DNA of 64,000 nucleotides from CAVQBL01 sp963710715. GTDB lineage: Bacteria > Pseudomonadota > Gammaproteobacteria > DSM-16500. Numbering within the stretch: position 1 is the stretch's first letter; every line of letters begins with the position of its first letter. This document shows positions 8,112 through 17,077 of this stretch, piece by piece. The notes under the pieces were generated by a model. The model was not told where the DNA came from and searched no databases. It was given only the letters and a program-made list of their open reading frames with translations. A program made the translations under genes and the position numbers. The stretch spans positions 186,001 through 250,000 of the forward strand of contig CAVQBL010000015.1 in NCBI GenBank assembly GCA_963710715.1, in the 5' to 3' direction.

Positions 8112-9379
8112 ATGTTAATTGAATTTAATGTTAGCAAATTATCGCTCAATTAAAGAACCCCAAAAATTGAGCATGGTTGCAGCTAAAGATGACTCCTTGC
8201 AGGCAACCAATTGCATGCCAAGTGGAATCTCTGCAATTCAACCTTGTACGCACAGCAGTACTATATGGCCCAAATGCCAGCGGCAAAAGCAACCTAATCT
8301 CAGCTCTTGGGTTTATGCGAAGCATGGTAGAAATCTCTGCTGTAGGTATTCGTGAAGGACAAAAATTAAATATCTCGTCCTTTCGCTTTGATTCCGAAAC
8401 AATCAATCAACCATCTGAGTTTGAAGTTACTTTTGTTGAAAACGGAATACGTTATCAATATGGTTTTGAGCTTAATGCTACTCGCGTAACTAAAGAATGG
8501 CTTACTCGTTTATGTAGAGCGCAAAGCACAACGGTGGTTTGAACGAAATTATGACTAGTAAAAAAGGTAAATATCATTGGTATTTTGGCCCACATCTGAT
8601 CGGCGGCAAAAAACAACATACCTTATGGAGTGAATCAACACGAGCAAACGCGCTTTTCTTTCAACAGCGGTTAATCTAAATAGCGAACAACTCCGCCCAA
8701 TTTTTAATTGGTTTGTGAATAAACTTATTATTATTGGAATCAATGCAACTCCTCTTCCATTTTACACAATGGAACGTATTAAAAATGGGTCTGGATAAAC
8801 CACAGAATTATCAGCTCTTTTACAAGCAGCAGATCTTGGGAATCACTGATGTTCAAATTAAAATGCAAAAAGGCCAACAGGTACAAATACGTTTAGAATC
8901 TGGCTTGGCAACGATAGAAAACAAGCAAGAAGACCGAAATTCCTAGTGCGACTCTTTTTCATCAAGGAAAAAAGTACGCTGTGGAGTTTCACTCACGAAG
9001 AGTCTCACGGAACGCAAAAGATATTTGCTTATGCCGGGCCAATTCATGATGTATTACAAAATGGAAAAGTACTAGTGGTTGATGAGCTGGATAGCAAGCT
9101 TCACCCAAAAATGGTACGATTTTTAGTAAATCTCATACAAAATACTCATCTAAACAAAAATAATGCTCAGCTAATTTTTACGACTCATAATACTTCTTTG
9201 TTAGATACACGACCTTATTTCGCCGCGATCAAATTTGGTTTATGGAAAAAGATAAGGAACAGGCATCTCACCTATACCCTCTCACTGACTTTAGTCCTCG
9301 CAAAGGTGAAGCCCTCGAAAAAGGTTACCTAATTGGTCGCTATGGCGCACTCCCTTTCTTTGGCGAGTTTAATTTATAA
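8112..9379 (+). pseudogene. rloA: RloA-like AAA-family ATPase, multiply frameshifted
   Basis: Pieces in different frames give the landmarks of an AAA_15/RloA ATPase of phage-defence modules. They are the N-terminal MLIEFNV...ANYRSIKEPQKLSM, Walker A GPNASGKSN, a mid region, Walker B VLVVDELDSKLHP, the IFTTHNTSLLD switch motif, and the C-terminal EKGYLIGRYGALPFFG. At least five frame changes occur, including one extra base within the first ten codons, and stops near 8540, 8680 and 8945. This looks like true decay. It ends 13 bp before the intact RloB gene, as in a two-gene operon. Confidence 0.75.
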
Positions 9380-9392
9380 TGGAGAAGAGGAC

Positions 9393-10079
9393 GTGGGATC
9401 AGATAAGCTGTTTCAAAAAATAAAAATTCGCAGTGAAAAAGAACTTGCTCGGCACAAAGCAAAAAAATCACCTTACGAAACAATATTCATTGTTTGTGAA
9501 GACAGCAAAAGTTTACCTAATTATCTTAATGAAATAATAAAATATTTTAGGCTAAATACTGCAAATGTTAGGATCATCCCTAGCAAAGGATCCGCTCCTA
9601 TCAGCGTAGTAGAACATAGCATAGAAATAGCAAGAACAACTCCTGGTATTGATCGCATAGTTTGTATTTTTGACCGCGATAAACACGAAAGCTATCAGCG
9701 GGCTATCAAAAAACTTAACGACCATAAATCAAATCCTGAAGACAAAAGCAAGCCTGTTTATCAAACTATAGTTTCAACGCCTTGCTATGAAATATGGCTA
9801 CTGCTCCATTTTAGCTATACCACAAAAGCTTATAGCTCAAGTGGTAAAAAATCAGCATCTGAAAACGTAACTAGTGATTTAGAAAAAAAACTTCCTTTAT
9901 ATAACAAGAAGACTGTTAAACATTGGTTTAATGACTTAATCGACAAACTGGACACTGCAATAAAGCACGCGAAACAATTGCAGGAACACAACGATAAAAC
10001 TAACTCCATAAACCCTGCAACAAATATACACGAGTTAATCGAACATTTAAGAAATCTCAAAAACTTTAACAATAATTAA
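9393..10079 (+). CDS. rloB: RloB-family protein (TOPRIM-like partner of RloA)
   Basis: The protein has 228 residues from GTG 9393, preceded by GAAGAGG. It carries FIVCEDSKSLPNYL, with the Glu of the CEGxxTE-like motif, and IVCIFDRDKHE, with a DxD-type acidic pair, the arrangement of TOPRIM-like nucleases. STPCYEIWLLLHF is the typical RloB C-terminal motif. RloB occurs with the RloA ATPase in restriction-linked, abortive-infection-type loci. Here RloB is intact while RloA is ruined, so the likely effector has lost its sensor. Note CED-S rather than CEG-xTE at the first motif. Confidence 0.7.
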   Translation: MGSDKLFQKIKIRSEKELARHKAKKSPYETIFIVCEDSKSLPNYLNEIIKYFRLNTANVRIIPSKGSAPISVVEHSIEIARTTPGIDRIVCIFDRDKHESYQRAIKKLNDHKSNPEDKSKPVYQTIVSTPCYEIWLLLHFSYTTKAYSSSGKKSASENVTSDLEKKLPLYNKKTVKHWFNDLIDKLDTAIKHAKQLQEHNDKTNSINPATNIHELIEHLRNLKNFNNN

Positions 10080-10132
10080 TATCATTGTAGTAATATATCA
10101 TCAGAAAACTAAACAACAGAGAATAACACATC

Positions 10133-10310
10133 ATGAAAAACATTGATTACATCATTCATGCTAAATGGATTATTACTTGTGAAGAACAAAATAAAATTTC
10201 ACGGGAATGGCATACACTGATAATAAGTCAGTTTTTCAGGCCTGACCCCCATTACTCAGAGTTGAGGAAAAAAGATTAAACAAGAAGATACTGTAGATTC
10301 CCAAGTGATG
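10133..10310 (+). pseudogene. Scar of a second mtaD copy (both ends, middle deleted)
   Basis: The opening codons read MKNIDYIIHAKWIITCEEQN, nearly identical to the start of the deaminase at 6108. About 65 bp of unrelated sequence then follows. Near 10264-10294 the translation KKIKQEDTV matches the deaminase C-terminus GEKIKQEDAVTV. It is an internally deleted duplicate. The two copies bracket the RloAB genes, so the duplication may have flanked or delivered that segment. Confidence 0.7.
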
Positions 10311-10346
10311 AATAATGTTTAAAATTGAATAAAAAGGACTTTAATT

Positions 10347-11789
10347 ATGGCAAAATGGTTCAATTTGTTAAAATACCTTGATGAAGAACAAATTGATTGG
10401 GTCTTTAATACCAGCAAAGAAGAGCATATTAAAAAAAATGCTGTTTTTATAGAAAAAAATACCGATATTGACTCAATATACTTTGTTATCCAAGGATTAT
10501 TAAAAGTCTTTATATTCTCTAACACACATCAACCTGCGAAACTTCTTGGTCCAGGAGAAATTGTGGGTGAAATTTCCTTTTTAAATGAAGGAAAAAGCAC
10601 AGCTAAATTAATAGCAGAAGATGACACACTTGTACTAAAGCTTCCCAAGAAAACGCTACGAGATAAACTCGCTCAAGACCAATATTTTGCTGCAAATTTT
10701 TACAAATCGCTCGCAAATATCATTGCCAACAGATTTCGACAAACAATAGATGAACTCGAATTCATTCAAGATTCTAAAAACATCAGCGACAAACTTCACC
10801 ATGAATCCGCCTCTGCTACCCTCCTTAAAGAATTCCAAAATTTTAAACAGCTCATTGCCGAGATTAGCAAAGAGACTTTAACCACTGGACAAGTATCAGA
10901 AAACTATTATCAACAAACACAAGCACAATTTAAAAATCTTTTTAACAATTTAAATACACTGCTAGGAGCAAAATCTTCACTCGATGAAAACACAAAAAAA
11001 CAGCTGGGAAAGCAAGCTCAAATTGAGTTTTTGCCGCTTCTTTTATTAACCGACCTTATGCAACGTGCCTATACCAAACCTCGCGGATATGCAGGTGATT
11101 ATGAAATGATAGAATTAGTCTATCAAAATCAAGGTGGGGGCACCGGCGTCATTGGGCCTTTAATTGACAAATGTTTTCTCAACGTAGCAGCTGCATGTGC
11201 TGTGAGAAATCGCCGCCACATCCTAACGAAAGAAATATTGGCACTTACCCAATCAAAAGATAAAACAGTCAATGTGGCTAGCCTTGCCTGCGGACCTGCG
11301 GTAGAAATATTTGATGCTTACCAACAGTTGCAGGATAAAACTAAGCTTAAAGCAACTTTAATTGATTTTGATCTTCATGCATTGGCACATGCTGCTGATA
11401 AACGTGACCAGTTAAGGCTAGGGAAACAAATTGAATTAATTAACGAAAACCTGATTTATTTAGCCTTGGGAAAGAAAAAAATTGAGTTTAAGCAATTTGA
11501 TTTAATTTATAGCGTAGGCCTTATTGATTATTTTGAAGATGAACTAGTCATTAAGCTGATTAACTATTTCTATGATTATTTGGCGCCAGGCGGAAAAATT
11601 ATTTTGGGGAATTTCCATCCGAATAATCCTGATAAAGCTTTAATGGAGTATATTTTAGAATGGTATTTAGTACATCGCACTGAAGAAGACATGAATAACC
11701 TTTTTAAAGCTTCGAAATTCCATAAGCCTTGCAGCAAAATCCAATTTGAAGAGCAGCATATTAATCTATTTGCAGAATGTCTCAAATAG
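10347..11789 (+). CDS. Cyclic-nucleotide-binding domain fused to a class I SAM methyltransferase
   Basis: The 480-residue protein has an N-terminal Crp-like cNMP domain (about 1-125) with the phosphate cassette PGEIVGEISFL...STAKL. A helical linker with coiled-coil character spans about 125-225, and a Rossmann methyltransferase about 230-480. Motifs of the latter are LACGPAVEIFD (SAM-binding), ATLIDFDLHAL (acidic motif II), FDLIYSVGLIDYFED and APGGKIILGNFH. RGYAGDYEM and VAAACAVRNRRH are conserved in proteins annotated with PhcB-like 3-hydroxy fatty-acid methyl ester synthesis. It may link a nucleotide signal to methylation of a lipid or signal molecule; this is inference. It is monocistronic, with its own ribosome-binding site. 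Confidence 0.75.
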   Translation: MAKWFNLLKYLDEEQIDWVFNTSKEEHIKKNAVFIEKNTDIDSIYFVIQGLLKVFIFSNTHQPAKLLGPGEIVGEISFLNEGKSTAKLIAEDDTLVLKLPKKTLRDKLAQDQYFAANFYKSLANIIANRFRQTIDELEFIQDSKNISDKLHHESASATLLKEFQNFKQLIAEISKETLTTGQVSENYYQQTQAQFKNLFNNLNTLLGAKSSLDENTKKQLGKQAQIEFLPLLLLTDLMQRAYTKPRGYAGDYEMIELVYQNQGGGTGVIGPLIDKCFLNVAAACAVRNRRHILTKEILALTQSKDKTVNVASLACGPAVEIFDAYQQLQDKTKLKATLIDFDLHALAHAADKRDQLRLGKQIELINENLIYLALGKKKIEFKQFDLIYSVGLIDYFEDELVIKLINYFYDYLAPGGKIILGNFHPNNPDKALMEYILEWYLVHRTEEDMNNLFKASKFHKPCSKIQFEEQHINLFAECLK

Positions 11790-11950
11790 AGACGACTTAC
11801 CTGACCTATCTATGCCCTACGCAACATGGGCAAACACATGGATCTCTACTCATACCATTTTTTACCAAAGTTACACCTTTTTAATGCATTTTTTGCACAA
11901 CCTGCTTATAATACGCATTCTTGAATAAATCCATATAATTAGGAGAGAAC

Positions 11951-12397
11951 ATGGCTGTGGAAAAAACGTTGTCAATTATCAAACCCGATGCAGTTGCTAA
12001 ACGCCTGATTGGTGAAATAAATCGTCGTTTTGAAAAGGCTGGCTTACGTATTGTGGCAGCTAAAATGAAACACTTAACCCAAAAAGAAGCTCAAGGTTTT
12101 TATGCCGTTCATAAAGAACGCCCTTTTTTCAAAGCACTCGTTAACTTCATGAGCTCAGGCCCAGTCATGATACAAGTACTTGAAGGTGAAAATGCTGTTG
12201 CCTCAAATCGTCAAATCATGGGTGCAACTAATCCTAAAGAAGCTGCTCCTGGAACTATACGCGCTGATTTTGCTGAATCCATTGACCACAATGCTGTTCA
12301 TGGCTCAGATGCAGCAGATACAGCAAAACAAGAAATTGCTTTCTTCTTTAAACCCGAAGAAATAGTGCATTATGTCAAAGAAACTGAGCTTGCATAA
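11951..12397 (+). CDS. ndk: Nucleoside diphosphate kinase
   Basis: It transfers the gamma phosphate from ATP to NDPs through a phospho-His intermediate. The 148-residue protein contains the N-terminal TLSIIKPDAV, VHKERPFF, GATNPKEAAPGTIRADF, and the active-site NAVHGSDA with the catalytic His. The ribosome-binding site AGGAGAG lies 6 nt upstream. A TATAAT at 11907-11912 may be the -10 box. rlmN begins 3 bp after the stop, as in many gammaproteobacteria. Confidence 0.97.
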   Translation: MAVEKTLSIIKPDAVAKRLIGEINRRFEKAGLRIVAAKMKHLTQKEAQGFYAVHKERPFFKALVNFMSSGPVMIQVLEGENAVASNRQIMGATNPKEAAPGTIRADFAESIDHNAVHGSDAADTAKQEIAFFFKPEEIVHYVKETELA

Positions 12398-12400
12398 AAC

Positions 12401-13519
12401 ATGACTGCCCTCACCCAAACAACAAAAGTTAACTTACTTGGCTTTGACCGCAAAGCCTTAGCTGATTTTTTTGTAAATTTGGGTGAAAAAGCATTTCGTG
12501 CACAACAAGTTTTACAATGGATCCATTTGCATGGCGTACAAGATATTCATGCCATGACCAACGTCAGCAAACAACTACGTGATAAATTGCTTGAAATTGT
12601 TGAAATTTGCCCACCGGAAGTCGCATATGAAAATACCGCCCCGGATGACACTCACAAATGGGTTTTACGCTTAGCCGATGGCAATTGTATTGAAACCGTA
12701 TTTATCCCAGAAAAAACTCGCGGCACACTCTGCGTATCGTCTCAAGTGGGGTGTGTACTGAATTGTGATTTTTGCTCCACTGGCAAACAAGGATTTAGTC
12801 GCAATTTAACTGTTGCTGAAATTATTGGACAAGTCTGGGTGGCAGCGCGCAGCTTATCTCGCAGTCAAGGCGCCCATGACCATGCCATCACCAATGTAGT
12901 CATGATGGGCATGGGTGAACCCCTACTCAATTTTGATAACGTTGTCAGCGCGATGGACATTATGCTAGATGATTTTGCTTACGGACTCTCGAAGCGACGG
13001 GTTACACTGAGCACAGCAGGTGTTATCCCTGCAATGTATCGCTTATGTGAAGTAAGTGATGTAGCACTCGCTGTTTCCTTACATGCCCCCAATGACGAGT
13101 TACGTAATTTACTCGTACCACTGAATAAGAAATATCCGCTTAAAGAATTAATACAAGCTTGTAAAGACTTCTTTAAAAACGATAAACGGCGCTATGTCAC
13201 GATGGAATATGTGATGCTAGCAGGCGTTAATGACTCACCTCAGCATGCAAAACAATTAATTGCCTTACTCAATGGGGTCAGAGCCAAGGTGAACCTGATA
13301 CCTTTTAACCCTTTCCCTAATACTACTTATAAGCGCTCGGATGATACAACCATTGATAAATTTCGTAATATGCTGATAAATGCTAATATCAACTGCATTA
13401 CTCGAAAAACGCGTGGCGAAAAAATCGATGCTGCTTGTGGTCAATTGGTAGGCCAAGTTAAAGATCGTACCCGGCGTAGTGAGCGCCTAAAAGTTAAAGT
13501 GGTTTCGGCGACGCTATAA
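12401..13519 (+). CDS. rlmN: Dual-specificity 23S rRNA/tRNA adenine C2-methyltransferase RlmN
   Basis: A radical-SAM enzyme that methylates A2503 of 23S rRNA and A37 of some tRNAs. It has 372 residues with the 4Fe-4S motif CVLNCDFC (Cx3Cx2C), GMGEPLLNFDNV for SAM binding, and the C-terminal catalytic Cys in KIDAACGQL. It directly follows ndk, probably as one transcription unit. Confidence 0.97.
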   Translation: MTALTQTTKVNLLGFDRKALADFFVNLGEKAFRAQQVLQWIHLHGVQDIHAMTNVSKQLRDKLLEIVEICPPEVAYENTAPDDTHKWVLRLADGNCIETVFIPEKTRGTLCVSSQVGCVLNCDFCSTGKQGFSRNLTVAEIIGQVWVAARSLSRSQGAHDHAITNVVMMGMGEPLLNFDNVVSAMDIMLDDFAYGLSKRRVTLSTAGVIPAMYRLCEVSDVALAVSLHAPNDELRNLLVPLNKKYPLKELIQACKDFFKNDKRRYVTMEYVMLAGVNDSPQHAKQLIALLNGVRAKVNLIPFNPFPNTTYKRSDDTTIDKFRNMLINANINCITRKTRGEKIDAACGQLVGQVKDRTRRSERLKVKVVSATL

Positions 13520-13549
13520 CATAAGGTATACTATTACCACTCAACTAGG

Positions 13550-14275
13550 ATGAGCGAGACAGGCATGGATACTGAAAAAGACATGATGATAAGCGAAACA
13601 CAAAAAGTGAATAGTCCAGACAAACAAGTGGCCAAACAAAGTGGTTGGGGTCTGCGCTTCAAATCCGCTCGCGAAGCTCTGAATTTAACCCCACAAGAAG
13701 CGGCTTCACGTCTATATTTAAATCTGAAAATCATTACTACCATTGAAAATGAAGACTCTGTACATGGCACCCCTGCGATTTTCATGCGTGGTTATGTACG
13801 CTCTTATGGACGACTTCTGAATATACCGGAAAAAGAAATTGATCAAGCCATTACCGAGCTTGGACTTATGACACCACAATCCAATATCACCGAAAATCTC
13901 GCGTTACAAACGCGTCCTAAAGTGCTGGAGAATAGCCATCGCTATGTTCGCTGGATAACATACCCTGTGATTGCTATTTTAATCACCCTTGTTGTTATTT
14001 GGTGGAATAACCATAATCATTACTTCTCAGATATAGATAACACAAAAATTGTTGCTCAACCTACACCAGCACCATCAGCAACTTCTAATCAAGCTATGGC
14101 TTCCACTGCGAAGCCCTCACCGCAAACTCCAGAAACAAGCTCTCCAGCTGCACAGCCCACCCCCCCTCAAGCTAATATAGTCACTGCAGAGCGCAAAAAC
14201 CAAGCTACCCCTCCCCATCCCCGTGTTGCCAACATGGATATGGACATACCCGAGCCAGGCTTAGAAACGGATTAA
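13550..14275 (+). CDS. rodZ: RodZ-like cytoskeletal/HTH membrane protein, short form
   Basis: The N-terminal HTH_25 domain (about residues 25-105) reads LRFKSAREALNLTPQEAASR, ending with RGYVRSYGRLL. This domain links MreB filaments to the membrane. One transmembrane helix follows (WITYPVIAILITLVVIWW), then a Pro/Thr/Ala-rich periplasmic tail. At 241 residues it lacks the C-terminal DUF4115 beta-domain usual in RodZ. The start is ambiguous (ATG at 13550 or 13565). In many gammaproteobacteria ispG sits between rodZ and hisS; here it is absent. Confidence 0.85.
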   Translation: MSETGMDTEKDMMISETQKVNSPDKQVAKQSGWGLRFKSAREALNLTPQEAASRLYLNLKIITTIENEDSVHGTPAIFMRGYVRSYGRLLNIPEKEIDQAITELGLMTPQSNITENLALQTRPKVLENSHRYVRWITYPVIAILITLVVIWWNNHNHYFSDIDNTKIVAQPTPAPSATSNQAMASTAKPSPQTPETSSPAAQPTPPQANIVTAERKNQATPPHPRVANMDMDIPEPGLETD

Positions 14276-14288
14276 GAGGCATGCACTC

Positions 14289-15572
14289 GTGGTAAATCCC
14301 ATTCAAGCAATTCGCGGTATGAATGATATTTTACCGCCAGAAATCGCGACGTGGCAGCATGTAGAAAATGTATTACGCGAAGTCTTACATGGCTATGGCT
14401 ATCAAGAAATGCGCTTTCCCATTCTTGAAAAAACTGAATTATTCAAACGCTCCATTGGCGAAGCAACCGATATCGTTGAAAAAGAAATGTATACCTTTGC
14501 GGACCGTAATAATGAAAGCTTAACCCTACGCCCTGAGGGCACCGCCAGTTGCGTACGCACAGGGATAGAGCACGGATTATTGTATAACCAAGTCCAGCGT
14601 TTCTGGTATATGGGGCCTTATTTTCGCTATGAGCGCCCACAAAAAGGTCGGTATCGTCAATTTCATCAATGCGGGGCAGAAGTTTTTGGTATCGCGAGCC
14701 CCGACATCGATGCAGAACTCATTTTACTTGCCGCCAAAGTTTTCGAAAAATTGGGATTAAAGTCGCATGTGAATTTGCAGCTCAATTCATTGGGAACACC
14801 CGCTGTACGTACAAGCTATCGTGAACAGTTAGTTAATTATCTTGTGCAACATCAAAACCAATTGGATGAAGACAGTCAACGTCGCTTAAGCACCAATCCT
14901 TTACGTATTTTGGATAGCAAAAATCCAGCCATGCAAGAATTAATTGCGAATGCGCCTAAATTAATCGATCATCTGGATGAAGAATCAAAAACCCATTTTT
15001 CAGAGTTACAAGCTTATTTAACAAGCTCAGGATTAACTTATACAATCAATCCCTGCCTCGTCCGCGGACTTGATTACTACACAAAAACCGTATTTGAATG
15101 GGTAACCACTGAGCTAGGCGCACAAGGCGCAATCTGCTCCGGTGGGCGCTATGACGGCTTGGTTGAACAATTAGGGGGAAAGGCCACACCTGCCCTAGGC
15201 TTTGGGATCGGGATGGAACGTTTAGTTTTATTAGCACAGCACGTCCATAAGAATCCTCCCGCAAGTCCACTACATGTTTACTTCATGACAGATGGCGATG
15301 CTGCTTTCCAAATGAGTTTAAAACTCGCGGACCAATTGCGGGATAATATTCCTGGTTTACGTTTATGGTTACATTGCGGTGGTGGTGCTTTAAAAAATCA
15401 ATTCAAAAAAGCGGATAAAAGCGGTGCGCTGTTTGCATTAATCTTAGGTAATGATGAATTACAGCAGCAGGCTATTTCAATTAAACCACTGAGGGAAAAT
15501 GTGCCGCAGGCGATGGTTAAACAAGCGGAAGTGGTAGAATACTTAACCAGGATATTTCAACCCATTTGCTAA
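14289..15572 (+). CDS. hisS: Histidyl-tRNA synthetase
   Basis: A class II aminoacyl-tRNA synthetase charging tRNA-His. It has 427 residues starting at GTG 14289. Motifs include IRGMNDILP, LTLRPEGTASCVR (motif 2 region), RYERPQKGRYRQFHQ, the histidine-binding LVRGLDYYTKTVFEW, GGRYDGLVEQLGG and GFGIGMERL (motif 3). An anticodon-binding domain closes the protein. A gap of 13 bp separates it from rodZ. Confidence 0.97.
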   Translation: MVNPIQAIRGMNDILPPEIATWQHVENVLREVLHGYGYQEMRFPILEKTELFKRSIGEATDIVEKEMYTFADRNNESLTLRPEGTASCVRTGIEHGLLYNQVQRFWYMGPYFRYERPQKGRYRQFHQCGAEVFGIASPDIDAELILLAAKVFEKLGLKSHVNLQLNSLGTPAVRTSYREQLVNYLVQHQNQLDEDSQRRLSTNPLRILDSKNPAMQELIANAPKLIDHLDEESKTHFSELQAYLTSSGLTYTINPCLVRGLDYYTKTVFEWVTTELGAQGAICSGGRYDGLVEQLGGKATPALGFGIGMERLVLLAQHVHKNPPASPLHVYFMTDGDAAFQMSLKLADQLRDNIPGLRLWLHCGGGALKNQFKKADKSGALFALILGNDELQQQAISIKPLRENVPQAMVKQAEVVEYLTRIFQPIC

Positions 15573-15630
15573 AGTGATGTAAAAAATATGTATAATAACG
15601 ATATCTAATTACCACTAGCGAGGACTTAAC

Positions 15631-16284
15631 ATGCCAAGCCCATATAAATTACTTAGAACAATCATTCTTGGAATTCTAGCATTGCAAGGGGGCAGCGCAA
15701 TTTCAGGCGCAGCAGCTCGTAAGGACCCTTGCTATGGCTTTCATTTTGATAGAGATATAGGAGGTGTTAGCTCTCACTCTTATTCTTCAGATGAAATGAG
15801 CGCTATTGTCAAGCAGGTAGGCTCGTCTTGTATATATAGGGCAGGCGGTCAGCTTATACAAAAAGTAACAGGTTCTCTTAACAGAGTTGATGAGCCAGAA
15901 CCAGGAAAAGCTTACTCAGCGGCGATAGTAGTTGGTGAAACGGAGGTAGGACTCTCTTTTATTGATGCGAATGCGAAACGTGAAAGTGCTGAGACGATAA
16001 TGGCTATCACGAGAGGCAAAGAAGGCACGCATGTTCATGTTAGAAATGGAAGAAAGCTAAATCCAAACTGCCAAACTTTTGTGTTCTGTAATCCTACCAA
16101 CAATTTGATCTTTAGCCCAGCAAAAAACATAGAGGAAAAATTAGAAGAAGCTTCGCTCTCTCCCTATTTTAGACATGTTTTTTTCTCTCGTGTTACAGAT
16201 AAATCAGAATCTCGTGATGAGGCGCAAGAAGCTCCTGCCGTAACAACAGTAGGAAAGATAAATAGTTCAAGGCTGGAGTTATAA
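15631..16284 (+). CDS. Orphan secreted protein of unknown function
   Basis: The 217-residue protein has an N-terminal signal peptide (hydrophobic TIILGILALQGGSAISG, cleavage near AAA-RK) and then a soluble domain with four Cys residues. The C-terminal 25 residues look disordered. No family was recognised. A TATAAT at 15591-15596 inside the hisS tail region and a terminator-like hairpin at its stop suggest an independent unit. It interrupts the usual hisS-yfgM neighbourhood, consistent with a late insertion of a periplasmic or exported lineage-specific protein. Confidence 0.65.
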   Translation: MPSPYKLLRTIILGILALQGGSAISGAAARKDPCYGFHFDRDIGGVSSHSYSSDEMSAIVKQVGSSCIYRAGGQLIQKVTGSLNRVDEPEPGKAYSAAIVVGETEVGLSFIDANAKRESAETIMAITRGKEGTHVHVRNGRKLNPNCQTFVFCNPTNNLIFSPAKNIEEKLEEASLSPYFRHVFFSRVTDKSESRDEAQEAPAVTTVGKINSSRLEL

Positions 16285-16297
16285 AATTTCCAGCCTT
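16269..16297 (+). terminator. Terminator-like hairpin overlapping the orphan gene stop
   Basis: AAGGCTGGA and TCCAGCCTT form a perfect 9-bp stem around an 11-nt AT-rich loop, followed by ATAAAT. The hairpin includes the last codons of the upstream gene. Confidence 0.5.
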
Positions 16298-16419
16298 ATA
16301 AATGCTGTTGTGACTAAGAAAACCATTAAGATTTAATAAGTAACATTGGATGTTCTCACTGGCATTTTCCCCAAAATCCGCTAAAATGCGCTATCGCTAA
16401 TATTAAGGAGTTTCTCCCC

Positions 16420-17058
16420 TTGACTGATTATATAACTGAGCAAGAACAAATTGAACAGTTAAAAAAATGGGTAAAAGACTACGGCTTAACCATTCTGGCT
16501 GGCATTGTGGTCGCGCTTATTATTATTACTGGTTGGCATTACTATCAACGCCAACAAAACAAAATATTAATGCGTGCCTCTGTTGTCTATGATCACATGC
16601 TATCCTTAAGATCGCAAAATAATCCGGATGGAACAGTTACACAAGCTACAAAACTTTTACAAAAATACCCTAACACTCCTTATGCAACCATGGCAGCGTT
16701 CATGCTGGCACGCGATGCCACACTCAAAAAAAATTATTCAGAAGCCATTAATCAACTCAACTGGGCTGTGGACCATAGCAAAGATCACGCAATACGAGAT
16801 ATGGCTCGTATTCGTCTGGCACGAATTTTAATTTCTGAAAAAAAACCCCAAGCTGCTCTTGATGCATTGAGCAATGTAAGGAATAACAGTTTTAAGGGAC
16901 TGGCAGAAGAAGTAAAAGGCGATGCTTATCTTGCCATGAATAATGCTGCGGCAGCAAAAAAAGCGTATCAAACCGCATTAAAAGAATTACCCAATGCAGA
17001 AATTATCCGTCCCACTTTGCAAATGAAATTTGACAATTTAAATCATTCACCCGCATAA
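16420..17058 (+). CDS. yfgM: YfgM-like ancillary SecYEG/periplasmic chaperone TPR protein
   Basis: The 212-residue protein starts at TTG 16420, 10 nt after AAGGAG. It has a cytoplasmic N-terminus, one membrane helix (YGLTILAGIVVALIIITGW, about 21-40), and a periplasmic TPR-like region with repeated ANK-like helices (AAFMLARDATLKKNYSEAI). YfgM family members associate with SecYEG and PpiD. Position before bamB and der is the standard order. Confidence 0.88.
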   Translation: MTDYITEQEQIEQLKKWVKDYGLTILAGIVVALIIITGWHYYQRQQNKILMRASVVYDHMLSLRSQNNPDGTVTQATKLLQKYPNTPYATMAAFMLARDATLKKNYSEAINQLNWAVDHSKDHAIRDMARIRLARILISEKKPQAALDALSNVRNNSFKGLAEEVKGDAYLAMNNAAAAKKAYQTALKELPNAEIIRPTLQMKFDNLNHSPA

Positions 17059-17077
17059 ATATAAATAGAGATCCATT

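Noticed and set aside
2880..10310. Prophage or integrative element with defined att sites at tRNA-Ser.
   Set aside because: No integrase and no second copy of the tRNA 3' end were found in the window; only remnants of mobile genes remain.
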